Numbered from the stretch's first letter, positions 1-5,665 are shown. The stretch: DNA of 5,665 bases from an uncultured Varibaculum sp. (GCA_947255165.1 CAMYFZ010000083.1:1-5665); one strand, 5' to 3'. Made by a program: numbers and translations. The notes: a model not told the origin generated them from the letters alone.

Positions 1-353
1 CTTTGGCGGTGGTCGATTCCCAGGGAGAATTCCAAGGCTCCGTGAGTGCCCTACTACTCGGTCAGGAAATCGAAAAACGCGGCGCGGATGCGCCCTTGGC
101 AGAGATCCCTTTAACCGCAGCATTCTGCACCCCCACTGAACTCCCTAGTCAAATTCTCAAGGAGCTGGCAGAATCTTCTCTTTCTAACCTGCCGGTGGTG
201 GGGCGCTCCCAAAAGGTCTTGGGTTATGTACGAGGACGCGACTTGATTGTCAAGCTTTACCGTCAGCAAACCCGCGCGCTTAGCCAACGCGACTTGGGAG
301 ATTCCCTGGGCAAGCGCATCCGCAAACGCTGGAAACAGCACCGCCACCGCTAA
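1..353 (+). CDS. CBS-domain protein, C-terminal fragment; probable ClC-family chloride channel/antiporter
   Basis: This is the end of a longer protein. The reading frame is open from the window edge, and the TTG at base 3 is an internal Leu codon, not a start. About 116 residues are visible. Residues 1-23 (LAVVDSQGEFQGSVSALLLG) look like the second half of one CBS domain, with the usual 'VVD..G...G.V' strand-turn-strand. Residues 34-88 form a second CBS domain ending in LPVVGRSQKVLGYVRGRDLI. CBS pairs (Bateman modules) bind adenine nucleotides and control the attached protein. The tail, residues 100-116, is strongly basic (GKRIRKRWKQHRHR) and suits a cytoplasmic end next to a membrane. A CBS pair at the extreme C-terminus fits ClC chloride channels best. 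A glycine-betaine ABC ATPase (OpuA type) or another CBS protein remains possible because the catalytic or membrane part is not in view. The gene converges on acnA. The CBS call is firm; the ClC call is inference. Confidence 0.72.
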   Translation, partial: LAVVDSQGEFQGSVSALLLGQEIEKRGADAPLAEIPLTAAFCTPTELPSQILKELAESSLSNLPVVGRSQKVLGYVRGRDLIVKLYRQQTRALSQRDLGDSLGKRIRKRWKQHRHR

Positions 354-445
354 CGCCACTCTGGGCGTGGTGAAAACCGGCTGTAATCTCTAACCGAAAC
401 ATCGGAAACACAGCTATTTGTCTCAGTGAGATATTTTCCTCTAGC

Positions 446-486
446 CGAGCGAAGCAAGAATCACCGGGGTGCCCGAGCGCTTTTAC
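446..486. repeat. direct repeat, copy 1 (41 bases)
   Basis: This segment begins CGAGCGAAGCAAGAATC and ends CCCGAGCGCTTTTAC. It matches the segment at 608-649 in 40 of 42 aligned columns, with one substitution and one single-base gap, both in the G/C-rich middle (ggggt-gccc here, ggggtccccc there). The hexamer CGAGCG occurs near both ends (446-451 and 474-479). A small CGGG-loop-CCCG stem in the middle is kept in both copies despite the length change. Unlike copy 2, this copy is not enclosed by an exact inverted repeat. Such close similarity in noncoding DNA suggests a dispersed genomic repeat or a local duplication. Confidence 0.85.
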
Positions 487-569
487 GACCCGAATACTAA
501 GCGAGCAACCTGCATTTCCTAGCGATTTGCACATTATTCGCTTTGATGAAATCCGCTATAGGAGCAAAA

Positions 570-660
570 CTCTGGGCACGGTAAAAGATGCGAGAGGGGG
601 CTTGATTCGAGCGAAGCAAGAATCACCGGGGTCCCCCGAGCGCTTTTACCGTGCCCAGAG
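570..660 (-). terminator. long nested hairpin, probable acnA terminator (perhaps bidirectional)
   Basis: The arms CTCTGGGCACGGTAAAAG (570-587) and CTTTTACCGTGCCCAGAG (643-660) are exact reverse complements over 18 bases. The 55-base interior can pair further: GGGGG at 596-600 with CCCCC at 633-637, and an imperfect 9-bp stem at 601-609/612-620. Read on the minus strand, the structure begins 19 bases after the acnA stop codon and is followed at once by four T residues and then GC, which fits a factor-independent terminator with an unusually long loop. On the plus strand it is followed by an A/T-rich stretch, so it might also stop readthrough from the CBS gene. A MITE- or REP-like element serving as a terminator is an alternative. 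The inverted repeat is certain; its role is inferred. Confidence 0.65.
608..649. repeat. direct repeat, copy 2 (42 bases), embedded in a long inverted repeat
   Basis: This is the second copy of the repeat at 446-486, in the same orientation and starting 162 bases after the first. Its last seven bases (CTTTTAC) form the beginning of the right arm of the perfect 18-bp inverted repeat at 570-587/643-660, so repeat and hairpin are physically merged. Similarity to copy 1 stops sharply on the left at base 608 and on the right after base 649. Its start also pairs with the bases just upstream: 601-609 (CTTGATTCG) against 612-620 (CGAAGCAAG) with one mismatch. Confidence 0.85.
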
Positions 661-679
661 CACTATATTTATTGCGTTA

Positions 680-3382
680 TCAGGCAACTAGGTTGCGCAG
701 TACGTAATGCAGGATTCCACCGTGGCGGTAGTACTGAGCTTCACCGGGAGTGTCAATCCGTACGGTGGCGTCAAACTCTACGACAGAACCATCGGTCTTG
801 GTCGCGGTCACCTTCATAACCTGCGGAGTAACCCCTTCATTAAGCTGGGTAATCCCGTTAATATCGAAGGTTTCATTCCCGTCCAGACCGAGAGAATCGG
901 CGCTTTCTCCCTCGGGGAACTGTAGCGGCAAGATTCCCATACCGATCAAGTTGGAACGGTGAATCCGTTCGAAAGACCGCGCGATAACCGCTTTGACTCC
1001 CAGCAGCAAAGTACCTTTAGCAGCCCAGTCACGCGAAGATCCGGTTCCGTACTCTTTACCACCGAGTACTACCAGTGGCACTCCGGTCTGGGCGTAGGAT
1101 ACCGAAGCATCGTAAACCGGAACCACTGGGGCGTCAGCTTTGGTGAAGTCCTTGGTGAAACCGCCCTCGACATTGTCGAGGAGCTGGTTACGGATACGGA
1201 TATTCGCGAAGGTGCCGCGCATCATCACTTCGTGGTTACCGCGCCGCGAACCGTAGGAGTTGAAGTTGCGCCGTTCCACGCCGTGGGAGCTGAGGTATTG
1301 ACCTGCCGGAGTCTTGGCGGCAAACGCACCTGCGGGGGAAATATGGTCGGTGGTTACCGAATCTCCCAGTTTCAGCAGCACTCGGGCTCCGGAAATATCT
1401 TTCACCGGATCTGGGGTTTCCGGCATCCCTTCGAAGAAGGGTGCTCTGCGCACATAGGTGGATCCGTCGTCCCACGCGAAGGTGGGTGAATCGGGAACCT
1501 CCAGGGACTGCCAGCGGTGATCTCCTTCGAAGACGCTCTGGTAATCCTGCAGATACATATCGCGGTCGATAGCCTGGCCGATTACTTTTTCAACTTCTTC
1601 GGCAGCCGGCCAAATATCGCGCAGGTAAACTTCGTTTCCTTGGCTATCTGTGCCTAGCGGCTCGGTTTCGAAATCGAAGTCCATAGTTCCGGCTAGTGCG
1701 TAGGAAATAACCAGCGGTGGGGATGCTAGATAGTTCATCTTTACATCCGGGTTGATCCGCCCTTCAAAGTTACGGTTACCAGACAGTACCGACACTACCG
1801 TCAGGTCTGCTTCCGCTACCGTGTTGTGAACTTCCTCGGGCAGCGGACCGGAGTTACCGATACAAGTGGTGCAGCCATAGCCGACAATATCGAAGCCCAG
1901 CTGCGACAGGTACGGCATCAGACCGGCTTTTTCGTAGTAGTCCCGCACTACTTGGGAGCCGGGAGCTAGGGAGGTTTTCACCCACGGCTTCGGCTTTAGT
2001 CCTTTTTCAGCAGCGTTCTTAGCGAGCAAACCAGCCGCCATCATCACCGAGGGGTTGGAGGTGTTAGTGCAGGAGGTAATGGACGCAATCACCACGTCGC
2101 CGTGATCCATGGCTACTTCTTCCCCACCAGCTAGTTTCACCTGGGTGGGGCGGGTAGGACGCATCAGTTTCGGATCAATCGTCTTATCACCGGCCACATA
2201 GTCAGGCAGAATCTTCTTGAAAGAATCTTTGGCCATTGCCAGCTCGATGCGGTCTTGCGGACGCTTCGGACCAGCAATAGAAGGCACCACGGTGGACAGA
2301 TCCAGTTCCAGATATTCGCTGTAACGTGCCTCGTGAGAGGGGTCATGCCACAGTCCTTGCCGCTTAGCGTATTCCCGCACGAGGGCGCAGGATTCTTCGC
2401 TGCGGCCGGTCAGGTGCAGATAGTCAATAGTGACCTCATCGATCGGGAAGATAGCGGCAGTGGAACCAAACTCCGGCGACATATTGCCGATAGTGGCGCG
2501 GTTGGCTAGGGGAACTGCTCCTACGCCCTCGCCATAGAACTCTACGAACTTGCCGACCACTCCGTGGTCACGCAGCATCTGGGTGATAGTCAGTACCACA
2601 TCAGTAGCGGTAGCGCCAGGCGCGATTTCGCCGGTTAGCTTGAAGCCCACTACCCGCGGAATCAGCATCGATACCGGCTGTCCCAGCATGGCCGCTTCGG
2701 CCTCGATTCCGCCGACGCCCCAGCCGAGGACGCCCAGACCGTTAACCATAGTGGTGTGAGAGTCGGTACCTACCAAAGTGTCGGGGTAAGCCAGCGCGCC
2801 ATCCTCGTCCTGGTCGGCGAAAACAACCCGCGCCAGGTATTCGATATTTACCTGGTGCACAATCCCGGTTCCCGGGGGTACTACCCGGAAGTTTTCGAAG
2901 GCGCCTTGCCCCCAGCGGAGGAACTGATAGCGTTCCTGGTTGCGCTGGTACTCGATGTCCATGTTCTTTTCCACGGCATCTTTAGAGCCGAATACGTCGA
3001 TCTGTACCGAGTGGTCAATAACCATTTCCGCTGGCACTTGCGGGTTAATCAGGTCCGGGTTTTTACCCAGGTTCACCACCGCGTCGCGCATAGTCGCCAG
3101 GTCAACGATGCAGGGAACGCCGGTGAAATCTTGCATTAAGACCCGCGCCGGGCTGTACTGGATTTCCTGGCTGGGTGCCGCTTCGGGATCCCAGTTCGCT
3201 ATCTGCGTGATCTGCTCTTTGGTGATATTTTCCCCATCCTCGTTACGCAGCAGATTTTCTGCCAGGATTTTCAAGGAATAGGGCAATTTTTCGGTGCCAG
3301 GCACCGCTTTTAGGTCATAGATTTTATAGCTCTTATCGCCGACACTTAGCTGGGTCGCGGCGCCAAAGCTGTTTAAACTCAT
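680..3382 (-). CDS. acnA: aconitate hydratase A (aconitase)
   Basis: It interconverts citrate and isocitrate via cis-aconitate in the cytoplasmic TCA cycle, using a [4Fe-4S] cluster. The 900 residues match the single-chain AcnA/IRP1 type. Cluster ligands are Cys438 ([11 protein letters not shown]) and Cys504 and Cys507 ([13 protein letters not shown]). The substrate-site segment [19 protein letters not shown] is at residues 204-222. The C-terminal swivel domain carries [15 protein letters not shown] (673-687), [20 protein letters not shown] (708-727) and the catalytic-loop motif [14 protein letters not shown] (777-790). I chose the ATG at 3382 because GGGAGG lies five bases upstream and the protein then begins [16 protein letters not shown] at 3445 would add 21 residues but has no ribosome-binding site and would place coding sequence over the promoter palindrome. 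The gene appears monocistronic, with its own promoter region and a terminator-like hairpin after the stop. No frameshift or missing active-site residue is seen. Confidence 0.97.
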   Translation of the reverse strand: MSLNSFGAATQLSVGDKSYKIYDLKAVPGTEKLPYSLKILAENLLRNEDGENITKEQITQIANWDPEAAPSQEIQYSPARVLMQDFTGVPCIVDLATMRDAVVNLGKNPDLINPQVPAEMVIDHSVQIDVFGSKDAVEKNMDIEYQRNQERYQFLRWGQGAFENFRVVPPGTGIVHQVNIEYLARVVFADQDEDGALAYPDTLVGTDSHTTMVNGLGVLGWGVGGIEAEAAMLGQPVSMLIPRVVGFKLTGEIAPGATATDVVLTITQMLRDHGVVGKFVEFYGEGVGAVPLANRATIGNMSPEFGSTAAIFPIDEVTIDYLHLTGRSEESCALVREYAKRQGLWHDPSHEARYSEYLELDLSTVVPSIAGPKRPQDRIELAMAKDSFKKILPDYVAGDKTIDPKLMRPTRPTQVKLAGGEEVAMDHGDVVIASITSCTNTSNPSVMMAAGLLAKNAAEKGLKPKPWVKTSLAPGSQVVRDYYEKAGLMPYLSQLGFDIVGYGCTTCIGNSGPLPEEVHNTVAEADLTVVSVLSGNRNFEGRINPDVKMNYLASPPLVISYALAGTMDFDFETEPLGTDSQGNEVYLRDIWPAAEEVEKVIGQAIDRDMYLQDYQSVFEGDHRWQSLEVPDSPTFAWDDGSTYVRRAPFFEGMPETPDPVKDISGARVLLKLGDSVTTDHISPAGAFAAKTPAGQYLSSHGVERRNFNSYGSRRGNHEVMMRGTFANIRIRNQLLDNVEGGFTKDFTKADAPVVPVYDASVSYAQTGVPLVVLGGKEYGTGSSRDWAAKGTLLLGVKAVIARSFERIHRSNLIGMGILPLQFPEGESADSLGLDGNETFDINGITQLNEGVTPQVMKVTATKTDGSVVEFDATVRIDTPGEAQYYRHGGILHYVLRNLVA

Positions 3383-3387
3383 TGCAA

Positions 3388-3393
3388 CCTCCC
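3388..3393 (-). promoter_or_regulatory. ribosome-binding site of acnA
   Basis: On the minus strand GGGAGG is followed by five bases (TTGCA) and then ATG at 3382. This strong Shine-Dalgarno match decides the start in favour of the 900-residue product over the 21-residue longer GTG-initiated version. Confidence 0.85.
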
Positions 3394-3414
3394 GCAGGGA
3401 ATTAAAATATTTTC

Positions 3415-3428
3415 TCTTGACATCAAGA
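3415..3428. promoter_or_regulatory. palindromic operator candidate upstream of acnA
   Basis: TCTTGA-CA-TCAAGA is a perfect 6-bp inverted repeat around a two-base centre. It lies 32 bases upstream of the acnA start codon and overlaps the best -10 candidate. Its size, symmetry and position suit the site of a dimeric repressor. In corynebacteria acn is repressed by the TetR-family protein AcnR, so a dedicated regulator here is plausible. No regulator gene is in the window, and the identity of the binding protein is unknown. Confidence 0.6.
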
Positions 3429-3454
3429 TACTTTGCGAAGCGCACGAATGCCAG
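3425..3454 (-). promoter_or_regulatory. candidate acnA promoter (overlaps the palindrome)
   Basis: On the minus strand CTGGCA (3454-3449; four of six match TTGACA) is followed after 18 bases by TATCTT (3430-3425; four of six match TATAAT). Transcription would begin near 3418 and give a leader of about 36 bases. The -10 box runs into the TCTTGA...TCAAGA palindrome, so a bound repressor would block it. Because both boxes are imperfect, this is a moderate-to-weak call. Confidence 0.4.
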
Positions 3455-3483
3455 TATTTACAACCCCCGATTTTTTCTTTCAA
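3455..3483 (-). promoter_or_regulatory. alternative or second acnA promoter
   Basis: TTGAAA (3483-3478 on the minus strand; five of six match TTGACA) stands exactly 17 bases from TAAATA (3460-3455; three of six match TATAAT, lacking the final T). A-rich minus-strand sequence at about 3509-3521 lies upstream and could act as an UP element. If used, transcription would start about 65-70 bases before the ATG and pass through the palindrome. Confidence 0.3.
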
Positions 3484-3537
3484 GGTTTAGCGTTGCACTT
3501 TTCGAACCTTTTTTCTTTTTACCTGCGAGGACGAGCA

Positions 3538-3577
3538 TGCGGGCTGAGGGAAAAGCATTGCTACCCCTCAGCCCGCA
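3538..3577 (-). terminator. 13-bp hairpin, probable terminator of the histidine-triad operon
   Basis: TGCGGGCTGAGGG (3538-3550) and CCCTCAGCCCGCA (3565-3577) are perfect reverse complements separated by a 14-base loop. The structure lies about 100 bases after the stop of the histidine-triad gene and just upstream of the acnA promoter region, where a barrier between the two units is expected. No U-tract follows on either strand. U-less hairpins are common in actinobacteria, but the missing tract leaves a regulatory or RNA-stabilising role open. Confidence 0.55.
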
Positions 3578-3663
3578 AGAAGGAGGCACTCCCCCAAACT
3601 CCGGGGATTTATAAAAGAATTTCCTTACCTAATTTTCTTTTACGTTACTTTCTGCCAAGCATT

Positions 3664-3679
3664 CCTAGAACTTTCTAGG
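3664..3679 (-). other. small hairpin overlapping the stop codon of the histidine-triad gene
   Basis: CCTAGA-ACTT-TCTAGG is a perfect 6-bp stem with a four-base loop, and the TAG stop codon (3677-3675) lies within one arm. No T-run follows on the minus strand, so it is unlikely to terminate by itself. It might protect the mRNA 3' end or be coincidental. Confidence 0.4.
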
Positions 3680-5114
3680 GCGCGACCTCCGCGGCGCTCC
3701 CCCAACCGTTTTCCCCTTGGGGACGTGCCTCGGGATGCAACACCAGATATTTCAAAGTGGCGACTACCTGCCGGGCGCTGTAACCGTGGAACATATTATC
3801 TTTACCTCCGCGGGCGAACTGGATAATCGTATCCAAGGTCATGTAGTGGTAGTGATCGTAATGCGGAATCACGAAACGTTGATTTTCCTGGTCAAAGCGG
3901 GTGGTATGCGTGACGTTTCCGTAGGTTATGTACTCCAAGGGTACGATTAGTTTCGCTTCTACCTGGTCATAGGTAAACTTTTCGTCTTCTTGAACCTCGG
4001 TGCTGTCCTGCGGTTTTTCTTCCTCATATTCGGTGATCTCAATATCGGGATAGAGCTCAGAAGGATCGGTATAACTAATTCCTTCATGACCATCAGCGAA
4101 GTGTAGATGCCAGTGGTCTCCGTGGCGTTGAATTTTTACGACTCGTTCAGAGTCGTCGGGTTTTTGCTGTCCGGGTTGGTTACCGGGTTTCGGCCGCTGC
4201 TCCGTTGGCGGTTGTGCTTGACCAGGCTGGTTAGGCTTATCACCTCCATTCGGCTTCGGCGCTTCCCCATTCCCACCATGTGTACCGGAGTACTGACCTA
4301 TTTTTATTTGCGGAAAGACTTTCGCGGGATTTTCGTAGGTAATATACTCTTCCCCCGCCTGCGTATAGGCGTGATAGTGATCCGCGTGCTGCAAGATTTT
4401 CACAATCGGCAACTTGGCCAGTTGCGGCAAAGAAACCACCCGCACTAAGGGCAATCCACCTCCAGGGATTGGTTTCCCGCTCGGACGGGGTTTTACCGTG
4501 CTACCCGGCACTCCGGAAGGATTAGTTTTACCACCAGCGGGAACTACCTGGGGACGCCACGGCCGGTAACTGGGAACGGGATTTTTTCCGCCCCCGTGGC
4601 TGCCAGTATAAGTTCCGATAGCAATCCCGGGATATAGGCCGCTGGGATTAGTGTAGGTAACAAACTCTTGGCCATCCGCGGTGTAAATATGGTAGTGGTC
4701 TCCATGTTTTAGGATTTTGACTACTCCCTGCGATGCCACCTGCCCCAATTGTCCCGCAGATAGTACTTTCGCGGTGCTGCGCAGCTGCCCCGCACTCTTA
4801 GCTTTGGATGGATCAGTGTAAGTGATGATTTCGCGTCCATCTTTGGTAAACACATGCCAGTGGTCACCGTGTTTTATTACTTTCACGATTTCATCGCTAG
4901 CTACTTCCCCGTCCACTAAGACTTGGGTGGTTTCGTCTAGTTTGAACTTGGGATCTTGAGGACGAGGGGCTATTTTCCCGGCAGCGGCAGTTTTCCCGGA
5001 TTCGCCGAGGGCGTCCTCGCCGTTATTAAAAGCACCCCCGAACGCCAGCGCACTGGAAGTTAGCAATAGAGCAGCGGCTACCCCCGCTCCTACTATTAGC
5101 TTAGTTTTAGCCAT
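3675..5114 (-). CDS. exported pneumococcal-type histidine triad (Pht-like) metal-binding protein
   Basis: A 479-residue secreted protein. Residues 1-24 form a signal peptide (MAKTK, a hydrophobic stretch, then a likely signal peptidase I site after SALA). There is no lipobox Cys, no LPXTG and no C-terminal anchor, and the protein has no cysteine. Five HxxHxH triads lie at residues 82-87 (HGDHWH), 137-142 (HGDHYH), 243-248 (HADHYH), 331-336 (HGDHWH) and 418-423 (HYDHYH). The first four sit in repeats of the form VVKI.KHGDH.H..T.DG.E.ITYT.PS; repeats 2 and 3 both end Y-[TS]-G-[ST]-H-G-G. Proline/glycine-rich linkers (about 174-222 and 280-322) flank repeat 3. The C-terminal HPEARP...NGWG (460-472) resembles the NPNERP...DGWG motif of streptococcal Pht proteins. 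In streptococci such proteins bind zinc and aid its uptake through Adc/Lmb. Its coupling to a metal permease supports that role here; metal preference is inferred. Confidence 0.9.
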   Translation of the reverse strand: MAKTKLIVGAGVAAALLLTSSALAFGGAFNNGEDALGESGKTAAAGKIAPRPQDPKFKLDETTQVLVDGEVASDEIVKVIKHGDHWHVFTKDGREIITYTDPSKAKSAGQLRSTAKVLSAGQLGQVASQGVVKILKHGDHYHIYTADGQEFVTYTNPSGLYPGIAIGTYTGSHGGGKNPVPSYRPWRPQVVPAGGKTNPSGVPGSTVKPRPSGKPIPGGGLPLVRVVSLPQLAKLPIVKILQHADHYHAYTQAGEEYITYENPAKVFPQIKIGQYSGTHGGNGEAPKPNGGDKPNQPGQAQPPTEQRPKPGNQPGQQKPDDSERVVKIQRHGDHWHLHFADGHEGISYTDPSELYPDIEITEYEEEKPQDSTEVQEDEKFTYDQVEAKLIVPLEYITYGNVTHTTRFDQENQRFVIPHYDHYHYMTLDTIIQFARGGKDNMFHGYSARQVVATLKYLVLHPEARPQGENGWGSAAEVAP

Positions 5115-5119
5115 GTTTT

Positions 5120-5125
5120 CTCCTT
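5120..5125 (-). promoter_or_regulatory. ribosome-binding site of the histidine-triad gene, overlapping the permease stop
   Basis: AAGGAG on the minus strand is followed by five bases and ATG at 5114. Its first two bases belong to the TAA stop codon (5126-5124) of the permease gene. This arrangement points to translational coupling and one shared transcript. Confidence 0.85.
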
Positions 5126-5665
5126 ACTTTTTTCTAAAAACTAAGGCTGTAAGCAGCCCAAATACTGATATGAGGACGATTACCGCGCCGGGGCGCAGGT
5201 TTTGATAAAACGAGAGCACTAGCCCCGCATAAACGAAGAGCAAAGACATAATCACTGACAGCAGCAAGGTGCCGCGATAGGTTCGCGCGAACTGCATAGC
5301 CCCAATCGCGGGGATTACCAGAATCGAGGAGACTATCAGGGATCCGATAGTTTTTGCCGCTACCGACACTGCCAGTGCTACCAACAGCGCGAACACAAAA
5401 TTGAGGACGCGAATATTTATCCCTAATAGCCGAGCTGCCGGAGGATCAAATATGGTTAAAAAGAGACGGCGATACAGGGCACTGTAGACCACTGCCACGG
5501 CTACCCCCACCCCTAGTACCAGATATAACTCTAGGTCACTTATAGTAACGATAGAGCCAAACAGATAGGTGGTGATGGCGTTAGATCCACCGGAAAAACT
5601 GGTAAAAATCCCGGCGAGCCCAATCGAAGCTGCTAACACAATAACCGTAGAAATCTCTTGGTAGG
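5124..5665 (-). CDS. ABC-3 family metal ABC transporter permease, C-terminal part (ZnuB/AdcB/TroC-like)
   Basis: This is the membrane subunit of a metal-ion ABC importer. The frame is open to the window edge (upstream residues ...YQEISTVIV), so the GTG at 5639 is an internal Val codon and the true start lies outside. About 180 residues are visible, against roughly 270-300 for the family. Numbering from that Val, family features are YLFGSIVTISDLEL (25-38), the cytoplasmic FDPPAARLLGINIRVLN (64-80) and KTIGSLIVSSILVIPAIGA (96-114), the diagnostic ABC-3 segment. Membrane segments lie at about 36-56, 77-95, 97-115, 123-143 and 149-168, plus part of an earlier one, ending in a basic RKK tail. The substrate is probably zinc, possibly manganese or iron; the next gene encodes a histidine-triad protein, which favours zinc. 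The ATPase and binding protein are expected upstream, beyond the window. Confidence 0.92.
   Translation of the reverse strand, partial: YQEISTVIVLAASIGLAGIFTSFSGGSNAITTYLFGSIVTISDLELYLVLGVGVAVAVVYSALYRRLFLTIFDPPAARLLGINIRVLNFVFALLVALAVSVAAKTIGSLIVSSILVIPAIGAMQFARTYRGTLLLSVIMSLLFVYAGLVLSFYQNLRPGAVIVLISVFGLLTALVFRKK

Larger units (their letters stand above)
354..679. other. convergent intergenic region with repeats and hairpins, no gene
   Basis: These 326 bases separate the 3' ends of two converging genes, and I find no credible coding region in them. The notable content is a 41/42-base direct repeat (446-486 and 608-649) and a long inverted repeat (570-660), each listed separately. Minor structures are a CCGA-AACA-TCGG mini-hairpin at 394-405 and a TCTCA-G-TGAGA palindrome at 421-431 followed by a short T-rich stretch. 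The latter is a weak candidate terminator for the upstream plus-strand gene. A short open frame on the minus strand (280-534) runs across the repeat and the end of the CBS gene and shows no protein-family features. Confidence 0.7.

Noticed and set aside
3..5. TTG as the start of the CBS-domain gene
   Set aside because: The protein begins in the middle of a CBS domain and the frame is open to the window edge, so this is an internal Leu codon.
280..534. 84-residue open frame on the minus strand
   Set aside because: It overlaps the end of the CBS gene antisense and translates copy 1 of the repeat. Its cysteine- and proline-scattered sequence shows no family features.
446..649. CRISPR-like direct repeats
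   Set aside because: There are only two copies, 162 bases apart, and one is merged with an inverted repeat. There is no regular spacer pattern and no cas gene.
570..660. Insertion sequence with terminal inverted repeats
   Set aside because: The interval holds only 55 bases, with no transposase and no obvious target-site duplication (flanks AAA on the left, CAC on the right). A non-autonomous element remains possible and is kept as a finding.
959..1489. 176-residue open frame on the plus strand
   Set aside because: It lies entirely antisense to acnA, whose protein is unambiguous. The frame is a by-product of acnA codon usage.
3417..3678. Two overlapping short plus-strand open frames (65 and 81 residues)
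   Set aside because: They run over the acnA promoter region and the 13-bp hairpin, start at weak sites and show only phenylalanine- and proline-rich low-complexity sequence.
5637..5639. GTG as the start of the permease gene
   Set aside because: The frame stays open upstream with plausible membrane-protein residues, and about 100 N-terminal residues of an ABC-3 permease would be missing.

Overview
The window looks like chromosomal DNA of a Gram-positive actinomycete with moderate G+C content (only slightly above half by eye). The AcnA-type aconitase, the exported histidine-triad protein and the short operon-style spacings would suit the Actinomycetaceae (a Varibaculum- or Mobiluncus-like organism). 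That placement is inference from protein style and base composition, not a database match.

Layout, left to right. (1) Bases 1-353, plus strand: the C-terminal end of a protein with paired CBS domains and a very basic tail, most likely a ClC-type chloride channel or antiporter. (2) Bases 354-679: a gap between two convergent genes. It holds two copies of a 41/42-base direct repeat. The second copy lies inside a 91-base structure closed by a perfect 18-bp inverted repeat, which probably serves as the aconitase terminator. (3) Bases 680-3382, minus strand: a complete 900-residue aconitase (acnA) with all three iron-sulfur cysteines. (4) Bases 3383-3674: the acnA promoter region, with a clean 6-2-6 palindrome (TCTTGA-CA-TCAAGA) overlapping a candidate -10 box, then a 13-bp hairpin that probably separates acnA from the gene upstream. 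(5) Bases 3675-5114, minus strand: an exported protein with five HxxHxH histidine triads, resembling the streptococcal Pht proteins. (6) Bases 5124-5665, minus strand: the C-terminal part of an ABC-3 family (ZnuB/AdcB/TroC-like) metal permease that runs off the window.

The permease and the histidine-triad gene are nine bases apart, and the ribosome-binding site of the second overlaps the stop codon of the first. They almost certainly form the end of a zinc (or zinc/manganese) acquisition operon: the triad protein would bind or pass on metal outside the membrane and the permease would import it. The aconitase is a separate unit with its own promoter. No tRNA, rRNA, CRISPR array, transposase or phage gene is visible. 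The points most worth following up are the repeat element at 446-660, the acnA operator palindrome, and the architecture and genetic linkage of the histidine-triad protein.
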